A stretch of 48,138 bases of DNA. It comes from Prevotellaceae bacterium. GTDB taxonomy: Bacteria > Bacteroidota > Bacteroidia > Bacteroidales > Bacteroidaceae. The translations under genes were made by a program, and so were the position numbers. The stretch is taken from assembly GCA_029226205.1 (NCBI GenBank), contig JAQXXT010000088.1, forward strand, positions 1-48,138, given 5' to 3'. Every line of letters begins with the position of its first letter. Within the stretch, counting starts at the first letter, position 1. Shown here piece by piece: positions 8,049 through 16,007 of the stretch. Below the pieces are notes generated by a model. It searched no databases. It saw only the letters and a program-made list of their open reading frames with translations, and had not been told where the DNA came from.

Positions 8049-10812
8049 GTCCCTCTTCTATCTCCATTTCTGATTCAAAGATAGAGTGGGAGACCGTGGC
8101 GAGGTCACCTCCGGGAACTCCCGGAGCCGTGATGATTGTTCCCTGTGCGGAGCCGTAGAACTCGGGCTTGGGACGGTCCTTCATCAATGCCGCAACCCCT
8201 ACTGCCGTACCGATAGCGGCGACGGCGCCGAGGATGGCTGCGCCAACATTGCTTCCCATTCCGGGCTTAGTCTTCATCTCTACCTCGGGGAAGATCTTGT
8301 CAAAGAGCTTCATACGGTGGAGGTTGTCGGTGGTGAGGAACTTGTCATATTGGGCCTGCGAGATATCATGGGTATAGGTAGTACCGTCGATGACAGCCGT
8401 CATGGTGTACTTGCCTTTCACCTCCTTGCCCTCAGCGTCCTTAACCTTGTTGACAACGATGTCACCGATAGTGGTGTCACGACCATGCTCACCACTGCGG
8501 GTCCACATCTTATTCTGATGCTTTACCACATCGGGATTATCCACGTCTTTACCGCTTACTTTAGCGTCACCAGTAAGATAGAGACGTGTCTGCTGACGCA
8601 AGTCCTCCAATGAAGCCTTACCCTCACGGATCTGACGGAGTTCGGAACCAACAACGGCATGTTTCCCTGCCTCTGTAAGTGGTGTGACATTGAGACCGGG
8701 ATATTTTTTCTCAAGCTCTTTGGCTGTCTCAACATTGTACTTCCCGGAAAGAATCGTAGCCGCATCCTTGTGTAACTGCTCGGCCTGACCTGCATGCGTC
8801 TTCAGATAGTCATCAACACCATTCTTGGCGAATTCAACGGCACGGCTCTGGATTTCTTTATCCGACAAGTTCTTCTGAATTTCCTTTTCAGCCACGGACA
8901 GTGGGAGCTTGATATCCTCCACGACACGCAGCTTGTTATCGGGATTGCCACCCTCGGAAACCTTGAAGAGCTTCTGGATCATGAAAGCCTTGTCATTGTC
9001 ACTGGCCTTGCGGAACTTCTCGAAATCCTCGGCGGAGATTTGCTTCGTCCACATGCCGGCATCCTTGTCGGTGCGCAGTGCCATCATATAATGGCCTGTC
9101 ATGTTGTCCTTATAGGCCATGGCGCCGGTGATATAGGCACGGTAGCCGTCGTCACCGACAAAGCTGTAGTGCCTGTCCAGTTTGGCAACATCCTTGGCTT
9201 GCTGAATGTTACCAGAATAGACAGGGTCCTCCAACTTAGAGTTGCTATGAACGCTCTTTATCTTAATGTCATCGAAATATTTGTCAAACATTTTCAGACG
9301 GTACTCATCGTCATAGTTGATGAACGCCGCATAGTCCTTGGCGCTCATCTCCTTTGTCATAACCTCGTTGTTGACAACGGCCATCATGCGGTATCCCATC
9401 TTACGGGTATCAGAGTCGGCATAAGGCGTGGCGATAATCTCTCCGACGGTGACACGGCGGCCTCCGTTCTGATCTACATAGAAGCCTTTGTCCTTGTCAA
9501 GGGTACGACCATCAACAACGCCGATGGTATTCCACCTGTCGATGTAACCCGTCTTAAAATCCTCACGCATACCCTTGAGATTGACAACGTCTGTCTTTCC
9601 TTGCTGCTGGCCGCCTGTGGCTGCCGCCGGGTTAATACCGTGCTTCACCTGCCAGTCCTTCAATTCCGAAGCTGCCAGTTCAGGCTTCATCTGTAGTTTG
9701 ATGTAGCTATTCTGATTGAGCATATCCTTGGTAATCTTTGTATCCCAGTCGTTTTTGATAACATCGTTGATGACATCCAAACGGGCATTAAGATTATCAG
9801 CATTGCCCCTTATAACATGTCCGTGCTTATCTTTTCTTGCATAGAAATGCTCACTAAGAAGTCTATCCATCTCGGATTTTTTCAGGTCATAGGCATAGTC
9901 CTTCCACTGTCCGTCGGACTGAATAATCAGACGACCGGTGTACTTCTCACCCTTGATGGTCTTCTCCGGAGTTCTCTCAATAACAACACCATGGGAGGCC
10001 AGCATCCGACGGAATAGTTCAGCAGGGTCTTTTTGCTTGGAATGAAGTTCCTGTTTGAATTTGTCGTATGTAATGATTCCAGTAGTCGGACGAACGATTG
10101 GAGTAGGCTTTGTGTCCATTGCCTGAACATTGCCAATCTGAATATTCGAGGTGACATCCTTGCGTGCTGTTCTCGAATCCTCATCCTTGTCATAGAATCC
10201 CCCACCGCCTGTAGCCAGTTCTCCCGGTTTAAGGTAGTTGTTCGGACGGTCAGCCACACGGCTGCCATAGGGATCGGCATAAACGGCACGTCCATTGATA
10301 CGACGGTACATGGGACCACTCTCGTAAACGGAAGGAGGCATTGCAATAGCAGATGCCACGGCAGCCACTCCCTGAATGGCGCCGAGTACCTTTCCAAAAA
10401 ATCCGCCAATGGGGCGGTAGGGAACATGTGGATGATAGGGTGGGGTACGATATCCGAACTCACCCGGGGAGACAACCTTGCCATACTGCCCCATATCTAC
10501 GGGACTTCCCATATTACGGGCATCGACATAGCTGCGGGGCACATTATAGTCCTTGCCGACGATACCGACAAAGGTGTTATAGGCAATCTTGTTGGCAACG
10601 GAGCTTCCTCCGTCGCTCATGGCTGCCACCTGTTGCTGTGAGATCTTGTAAGTCCGTGGACTGGCGGCGTTGAATGACTGGGTGGTGAGGACAAAATCAC
10701 TGCCCTGCATGGTGACATCAGCCTCCATGCCGTTCTGATAGAGCAGACTCTTCAGCTCGGGGGAGAGGTCGATGCCTCTGTTGTTGTGAAGACTTCTAAG
10801 AAGCACTGTCAT
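8014..10812 (-). CDS. 932-aa modular hypothetical protein with internal repeats and a C-terminal TM segment
   Basis: Repeated segments such as GKYTMTAVIDGTTYTHDISQAQYDKFLTTDNLHRMKLFDKIFPEV; C-terminal VGAAILGAVAAIGTAVGVAALM. Confidence 0.75.
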   Translation of the reverse strand: MTVLLRSLHNNRGIDLSPELKSLLYQNGMEADVTMQGSDFVLTTQSFNAASPRTYKISQQQVAAMSDGGSSVANKIAYNTFVGIVGKDYNVPRSYVDARNMGSPVDMGQYGKVVSPGEFGYRTPPYHPHVPYRPIGGFFGKVLGAIQGVAAVASAIAMPPSVYESGPMYRRINGRAVYADPYGSRVADRPNNYLKPGELATGGGGFYDKDEDSRTARKDVTSNIQIGNVQAMDTKPTPIVRPTTGIITYDKFKQELHSKQKDPAELFRRMLASHGVVIERTPEKTIKGEKYTGRLIIQSDGQWKDYAYDLKKSEMDRLLSEHFYARKDKHGHVIRGNADNLNARLDVINDVIKNDWDTKITKDMLNQNSYIKLQMKPELAASELKDWQVKHGINPAAATGGQQQGKTDVVNLKGMREDFKTGYIDRWNTIGVVDGRTLDKDKGFYVDQNGGRRVTVGEIIATPYADSDTRKMGYRMMAVVNNEVMTKEMSAKDYAAFINYDDEYRLKMFDKYFDDIKIKSVHSNSKLEDPVYSGNIQQAKDVAKLDRHYSFVGDDGYRAYITGAMAYKDNMTGHYMMALRTDKDAGMWTKQISAEDFEKFRKASDNDKAFMIQKLFKVSEGGNPDNKLRVVEDIKLPLSVAEKEIQKNLSDKEIQSRAVEFAKNGVDDYLKTHAGQAEQLHKDAATILSGKYNVETAKELEKKYPGLNVTPLTEAGKHAVVGSELRQIREGKASLEDLRQQTRLYLTGDAKVSGKDVDNPDVVKHQNKMWTRSGEHGRDTTIGDIVVNKVKDAEGKEVKGKYTMTAVIDGTTYTHDISQAQYDKFLTTDNLHRMKLFDKIFPEVEMKTKPGMGSNVGAAILGAVAAIGTAVGVAALMKDRPKPEFYGSAQGTIITAPGVPGGDLATVSHSIFESEMEIEEGRAMAQDRGMGI

Positions 10813-10824
10813 GATTCATAATGA

Positions 10825-12021
10825 TTAATCTTTATACATAATAACGCATGTGTGACGGTTGGCGGGGTAGGGATGGTAGATATTGATGCCACCCTCACTG
10901 ACGCCGGACATTCTATCCTTGGGTACGCCGGCTTTCATAAGCAGCTTGGCGATATACTTGCAGCGGCGAACGGAGAGGTTGCGGTTATGTCTTTTGGATC
11001 CGGTCTTACTGTCCGCTGCGCCGACAATTTTCAGTTTCAGTCCATACTCCTTGGCGGCTGCCGCAATCTCAGCTATATTATGGAGCTGTTGCGGGTCAAT
11101 GAGCTTGCAGGTATTCTTCTTGAAGAAGAAAAGAACAGGGGCATTGATGTTGTATGATTTCTCCTCCGTGGTCTCCGTTGGCTGGCCGGAGAGGCGGTTG
11201 CGAAGAGAGTTCAAGCCACTGTAGTTATTATTGGGAAACGGAATTGGCTCCGTATCCTCGTCCTCACCAGTGGTGATCATTTTGGATGTATTCTGTTTCT
11301 TGGCTTTCCATCCTTTGCCTCCGATTGTGTAGCTGATGCCAATGGTGGCATGGAAGATGTTGTCTCCCGTATGGCCATGTTTTCCCAAATTGTCCCATGT
11401 CTGTGTGGTCGTCGATCCGCCGATATCCAACAAGGCATGAAAACGTTCCGTTATACGGTATGAGGTAAGGAAGCCGTATGATACGGCAAACGGACTGCGT
11501 TTGGTAATATGGTTGTACCATACTCCACCTCCGACATAGGGCGAGAAATCCCACTTTTGTGTCGTAGGGAAGTAACTGCGGTGATAGAACGACGCAAGGT
11601 TCAGCATGAGATCACCATGGATATTATCGTATCCAGTGCTTATACCTGCGGCGTCACTCAGTTTGAAGCCCTCATAGATGATACGGGTTCCGAAGAACGG
11701 TGAATGCCATTTGCCGATGAAAGCGGTGAAAGCGGGGCGCTGACGCTTGAAGAAGTCACTGCATCCCTTGGGCTGACCGAGAAACATCGCTGTTCCTCCT
11801 GTCACGCCCGCAAACCAGTTGTCTCCGAGACTGGAGAGGTGATATCGGGCATTGCCTTTCGGTTCGTCATCCAGTGCTGCGGATACATGATTATTGGGAA
11901 CGTTCTCGCCGATGCCGGCAACGTAGTCCTTCTCGTCTGTGCCATAGGTGACACTCTGTGCCTGTGCGGCGGTGACCATGGTGATGGCACCGAGTGCCAT
12001 GACTAGCATTTTCTTATTCAT
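10825..12021 (-). CDS. OmpA-family outer-membrane protein
   Basis: Signal peptide MNKKMLVMALGAITMVTAAQAQ; beta-rich N-terminal half; C-terminal LKIVGAADSKTGSKRHNRNLSVRRCKYIAKLLMKAGVPKDRM, an OmpA-like peptidoglycan-binding domain. Confidence 0.75.
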   Translation of the reverse strand: MNKKMLVMALGAITMVTAAQAQSVTYGTDEKDYVAGIGENVPNNHVSAALDDEPKGNARYHLSSLGDNWFAGVTGGTAMFLGQPKGCSDFFKRQRPAFTAFIGKWHSPFFGTRIIYEGFKLSDAAGISTGYDNIHGDLMLNLASFYHRSYFPTTQKWDFSPYVGGGVWYNHITKRSPFAVSYGFLTSYRITERFHALLDIGGSTTTQTWDNLGKHGHTGDNIFHATIGISYTIGGKGWKAKKQNTSKMITTGEDEDTEPIPFPNNNYSGLNSLRNRLSGQPTETTEEKSYNINAPVLFFFKKNTCKLIDPQQLHNIAEIAAAAKEYGLKLKIVGAADSKTGSKRHNRNLSVRRCKYIAKLLMKAGVPKDRMSGVSEGGINIYHPYPANRHTCVIMYKD

Positions 12022-12033
12022 ATATATTATTGT

Positions 12034-12147
12034 TTATTTTACAATAGCTTGTCCTTCGAATGTCTTTTCAAGATCTTTCAGGAAGGCATCAAATTCCTCC
12101 TTTGTCTGCTCACCCTGATAGTGGAAGTCCTGTATGGTTTCCATCAT
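12034..12147 (-). CDS. Small ORF of 37 aa between the OmpA-family and PG-hydrolase genes
   Basis: MMETIQDFHYQGEQTKEEFDAFLKDLEKTFEGQAIVK*, read from the minus strand; fills the intergenic gap; not in the ORF track. Confidence 0.45.
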   Translation of the reverse strand: MMETIQDFHYQGEQTKEEFDAFLKDLEKTFEGQAIVK

Positions 12148-12153
12148 TTCCTT

Positions 12154-13137
12154 TTACATTACTTCTGCTATCTGATCATAGATGTGCAGTCCATATTGCT
12201 TGATAATCTTCTCGCACGCACGCACATAGTTGGAATTCGTGCAGTAACCGCTCTTTCTGATACCCACAAGCCAGTTGTGGTAGTCTAACGGGCTGTATTG
12301 GTGACAACGGCGGTAAGTCTTGCTCATCAGCAGCAGGGAGTGGTCCTCAATACCGTCCCGGACATCCTCGTATCTACGATAGGCGATACCGTCACGAGGG
12401 TTGATGATTGACGGCCCACGGTTACCTCCCCGCTTGATACCAAAGAAGTTGTTCCCTGCCTGAGAGAGAAAGTCGCTTCCCCATCCACTTTCCAATGCCA
12501 TCTGTGAAAGGATGACACTGGCGGGGATTCCGTATTTCTTCTGCTGCCGCATGGCCATGCCCGCAAATTTCTTGATGAATTGTTGGGGCGTGAGGTACAA
12601 ATTATCATCAAGGTGCAATGCCGCAACGGCTGCACGTCTCGTGTCACGGACATATAGTAGAAGATTATATGGATCGGTGAGAACGCCACGAAGGCGTGCC
12701 GTGATGTGAAGATGGGGACCCGTGGAACGGCCTGTCGATCCGCTTACGCCAACGGGATCTCCCGCAAAGACGAGCTGTCCCCTCTGTACCCATATATCCG
12801 ATAGATGACAATAACTTACCGTATAATCGCCGTATTGCAGTATAACGAAATATCCCGAACGGTTGTCATGTCCCGCTGACTTTACGACACCGTCGAACAT
12901 TGAAAGGACCTCCTCGTAGCGGGCACGCAGGTCCAGACCGCAGTGTCTCTTGGCACGGCCCGTGAACGGGTCATGGCGGATACCGTAGAAAGAGTTGATA
13001 CGGATGCTCCGCAGTGGAAAACTAACGCTGAGGTACTTGTCAAGCCAGTAGTCTTTCTGTGCTTCGGTGGACTGACCGTGAGCAAAACTACAGACGAAAC
13101 AGAGTACCAGTAAACATACTAATTTGATATACCTCAT
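12154..13137 (-). CDS. Exported bifunctional peptidoglycan hydrolase: M23 endopeptidase + glucosaminidase
   Basis: Signal peptide; M23 motifs HCGLDLRA and GSTGRSTGPHLHI; C-terminal YGIPASVILSQMALESGWGSDFLSQAGNNFFGIK glucosaminidase pattern. Confidence 0.85.
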   Translation of the reverse strand: MRYIKLVCLLVLCFVCSFAHGQSTEAQKDYWLDKYLSVSFPLRSIRINSFYGIRHDPFTGRAKRHCGLDLRARYEEVLSMFDGVVKSAGHDNRSGYFVILQYGDYTVSYCHLSDIWVQRGQLVFAGDPVGVSGSTGRSTGPHLHITARLRGVLTDPYNLLLYVRDTRRAAVAALHLDDNLYLTPQQFIKKFAGMAMRQQKKYGIPASVILSQMALESGWGSDFLSQAGNNFFGIKRGGNRGPSIINPRDGIAYRRYEDVRDGIEDHSLLLMSKTYRRCHQYSPLDYHNWLVGIRKSGYCTNSNYVRACEKIIKQYGLHIYDQIAEVM

Positions 13138-13160
13138 TATTTATTATTCTTTATCGCTTA

Positions 13161-13168
13161 CAAAATTA
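13161..13168 (-). promoter_or_regulatory. Candidate Bacteroidota -7 element (TAATTTTG) for the 13137 gene
   Basis: caaaatta on + is TAATTTTG on -, matching TAnnTTTG, upstream of the start at 13137. Confidence 0.4.
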
Positions 13169-13322
13169 CAAACAGATGTCGAGAAAAAAGGACGTAAGAA
13201 AATAAACTAATTTTCTTAACACTTATATTTTCTTTTCCTTGCGGGCCGATTGTCCCGAGAAATTTGAAATGTTAAGAAAATTACTATATATTCTTATTGT
13301 GCTCAAAATCAAAAATACTTGT

Positions 13323-13330
13323 TACCTTTG
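13323..13330 (+). promoter_or_regulatory. Candidate Bacteroidota -7 element (TACCTTTG) for the 13384 operon
   Basis: ttgtTACCTTTGcaac, 53 nt before ATG 13384; matches TAnnTTTG. Confidence 0.55.
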
Positions 13331-13383
13331 CAACGAATCAAGAAAAAAGTGAATTAAAATAAGAATAAACAACAAGCTGAAAT

Positions 13384-14127
13384 ATGAGAAAGAAATTCGA
13401 CGAAAGCGAGATCCCTTACGATCTCTTGGCAGAATTCGGCATTACACAGGATATGGTGGATGACTTTCCGCAGACGGTAATGGACCTTTTCCTCTGCGGG
13501 CTTCCTACGCCTCTCCTGCCTATCAAGAGAATGAAGGAGGACGGGAGTGTCGTTCATTCAAAGGCCAGTATCTTCCTGACCCGCACAGAGGATGGGGTAG
13601 ACGTACTCTTCGCCTCCCGTTGGGACAACAGTATGCTTGATGATTTCTCCATCAAGGAACAGGACGACCTGCGCAACGGAAAGGTGCTCCTTATCAATCA
13701 TCCTGACTACGGTCGTGTCTACGTGCAGCTTGATGATTCCTCGAACCGTGTGATGATCTCCTCTGCCGATATCATTGATAAAAATCTCACGGCGATGCAG
13801 CACAAAAACGGCATTGCCCCGAGTACGGCCTACCATGTCCGTAACGGCTCCATTGAGACGTTTACAGGTTTGGATGGCGATATGACGATGGGCATTGACC
13901 TTCATACAGTCATTGGCATCCGTACCGTTCCGGGTACTCAGCAGAATTACAAGGAACAGATAGAGAAGGAGCGGCTTCCCGAATACAATTTCGGCCTTTA
14001 TGGCTGTTGGATCAGCAAGGACGGAAAGACATTCAGCAATTATGTCAAGGAGGAAAATTATTCCGCCGATATCCTTGCTGCGGAGCAGGCAGCCCGTCGA
14101 AAGAATGTAAACTCGTTACACCTTTAA
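13384..14127 (+). CDS. DUF4099/DUF3945-like Bacteroidota mobile-element protein
   Basis: ESEIPYDLLAEFGITQDMVDDFPQTVMDLFLCGLPTPLLPI resembles a DUF4099 N-terminus; the following segment resembles DUF3945. Recognition by eye. Confidence 0.55.
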   Translation: MRKKFDESEIPYDLLAEFGITQDMVDDFPQTVMDLFLCGLPTPLLPIKRMKEDGSVVHSKASIFLTRTEDGVDVLFASRWDNSMLDDFSIKEQDDLRNGKVLLINHPDYGRVYVQLDDSSNRVMISSADIIDKNLTAMQHKNGIAPSTAYHVRNGSIETFTGLDGDMTMGIDLHTVIGIRTVPGTQQNYKEQIEKERLPEYNFGLYGCWISKDGKTFSNYVKEENYSADILAAEQAARRKNVNSLHL

Positions 14128-14137
14128 TTATATTGCT

Positions 14138-14737
14138 ATGAATCAGGAAGAAGTAAAAGAGGCTGTTTTAACAGAGGATGAATTGATTTACGAACAGAAC
14201 CAGACAGAACTCGAGGAGATGCTGGCAAGCGGTAAGATCACAAAGCGGGATTATATTCTTCATGCTGACGAGGATCTTCATAATGGGTATCTTGACTGGT
14301 GCGAGGACAATGGAATCTCCGATAATGACGAGTCTGCCGAACGATATTGGAATGAGATCGTCGAGGCTGGAGAGGATTTTTCCGACTCCATGTCCGAGGA
14401 AGAGTATTCTGAGGAAAACGCTCCGGAGGACGATGGGAAAACGAAAGGCGCAGAAGCTCTCTATGCCGACTGGAATCTTAACCAGACTGATAAGGTCCGT
14501 GAGATGGCCCACAGTCATGATGCCGCCGTCGTAACCTGCTGGCGATACGGCAATCCCATATCCAAGGATAAGAACGAATGCTCCAACGCCACAGGTCTTG
14601 ACAAAGAAACGGTTGAGAAATGGTGGAACGTTGCCGATTACATCTATGGCGCCAACGGCTGTCAGCCAGTTACTCCTATCGACGACAAGGTTGAAACGAT
14701 GCAGAGTATTATCAATCAGTTTGCGAAAATCAAATAG
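14138..14737 (+). CDS. Acidic hypothetical protein
   Basis: 199-aa ORF immediately after the preceding gene; no recognised domain. Confidence 0.6.
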   Translation: MNQEEVKEAVLTEDELIYEQNQTELEEMLASGKITKRDYILHADEDLHNGYLDWCEDNGISDNDESAERYWNEIVEAGEDFSDSMSEEEYSEENAPEDDGKTKGAEALYADWNLNQTDKVREMAHSHDAAVVTCWRYGNPISKDKNECSNATGLDKETVEKWWNVADYIYGANGCQPVTPIDDKVETMQSIINQFAKIK

Positions 14738-14944
14738 CAGAGTAGTTTTAATAGGATTAATAGATTTATTTTTTGTGTTTGTATTTTTAATGGTTGCGTA
14801 GTTGCATAAGTCATATATATTACGTTAAATTTGAATTCATTAAGTTTTGAATCGAGTTTTTCCGCTTGTGAAAGTGAATAGCAGCAACCTATCAGTAATT
14901 TTTTATATGACAAATCCACTTATGTAATAAGGTTATTGAATATT

Positions 14945-14977
14945 CCGTGTTGCCCGTGAGGGTGGTGCGGATTTTTT
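14945..14977 (+). terminator. Rho-independent terminator candidate
   Basis: CCGTGTTGCCC-GTGA-GGGTGGTGCGG (11-bp stem with wobble pairs, GNRA-type loop) followed by ATTTTTT. Confidence 0.5.
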
Positions 14978-16007
14978 ATTTCTCGTAATTTCTTATTAAA
15001 AGCTCGTTTACGCTGTTGCGCTTGCGTCCATTTGAATTAATCATCCGCTTTGCCTGTACTCTGCTGATCTGATAACCATCATAGAGCTTGTCGAAGAAAT
15101 CATTATCTGGATTAACAGAGTAAGGATCCGAGTTTGACATCATGAACTTCGCTCCCATTGAAGTGATATTGTCACAAGTGTCCTTTAGTCGCATTTGCTC
15201 TTCATCATCGAATCCTTTCTGGGTGTATGAAGTGAAAGAGGATGTTGTGGACAGAGGCTTGTATGGAGGATCAAAATAATAGAAACTCTTTTTGGAAGCA
15301 TACTTTTCCATAATGGAAAAATCTCCACAATTCACTTCAACGTTACGGAGAGCTTGATGACAGGCCCGAAGGTTTTTCTCATCATATATTTTTGGATGAG
15401 CATAATGTCCGAATGGAACATTGAACCTATTCTTTCTGTTCACCCTGTACAGGCCATTAAAGCAAGTATGATTGAGGAAAACAAACAAGGCAGCGTTGCG
15501 GATATTTTCTTCTTGCTGTCTGATGTTGTATTCCTCACGACGGCACATGTAGAACTCTTTCCGGGCTTCCGTATCGTTTAATGAGTAGTACTCATCGCTC
15601 AGTTCTTTCAAACATAAGATGAGAGAATCCGCACGACTCTTCAAAACTCTGTAGACGTTTATCAAGTCAAAATTGGAATCGTTGATGATAACCTTCTTAA
15701 TGTTCGGATAATGGCCGATTATCCAAAACATCACGGCACCGCTGCCTATGAACGGCTCGACATAGGTATTGACGGAGTCCATATTGTCTGGCATGCGCTT
15801 CGATATTTGACTAATCAATTGGGTCTTTCCACCGGCCCACTTTAGGAAGGGCTTCGGATTCTCCCCCCCCCTCGTTTCTGGTATACGAGGTTGTTTTGCA
15901 GCCGGTTTGTGCTGGTCTTTCTGAGTCGTCAGAAAGGACTTAGGATGACTCATTACCGGGCCTGTCCAGAACTCTCTGACGCTGTTTAATAGATACTTGC
16001 TATTCAT
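14976..16007 (-). CDS. dam: D12-class (Dam-family) N6-adenine DNA methyltransferase
   Basis: KPFLKWAGGKTQLISQI, NTYVEPFIGSGAVMFW and YFDPPYKPL motifs. TAATG overlap with the upstream gene. Confidence 0.9.
   Translation of the reverse strand: MNSKYLLNSVREFWTGPVMSHPKSFLTTQKDQHKPAAKQPRIPETRGGENPKPFLKWAGGKTQLISQISKRMPDNMDSVNTYVEPFIGSGAVMFWIIGHYPNIKKVIINDSNFDLINVYRVLKSRADSLILCLKELSDEYYSLNDTEARKEFYMCRREEYNIRQQEENIRNAALFVFLNHTCFNGLYRVNRKNRFNVPFGHYAHPKIYDEKNLRACHQALRNVEVNCGDFSIMEKYASKKSFYYFDPPYKPLSTTSSFTSYTQKGFDDEEQMRLKDTCDNITSMGAKFMMSNSDPYSVNPDNDFFDKLYDGYQISRVQAKRMINSNGRKRNSVNELLIRNYEK

Noticed and set aside
8794-9696. 300-aa plus-strand ORF
   Set aside because: Fully antisense to the well-supported 932-aa gene; composition looks like a shadow ORF and no domain is recognisable.
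13207-13292. Inverted repeat considered as a transposon end or invertible promoter
   Set aside because: No transposase or invertase in the window, no target-site duplication seen, and the motif recurs singly upstream of other genes, so a regulatory motif fits better.
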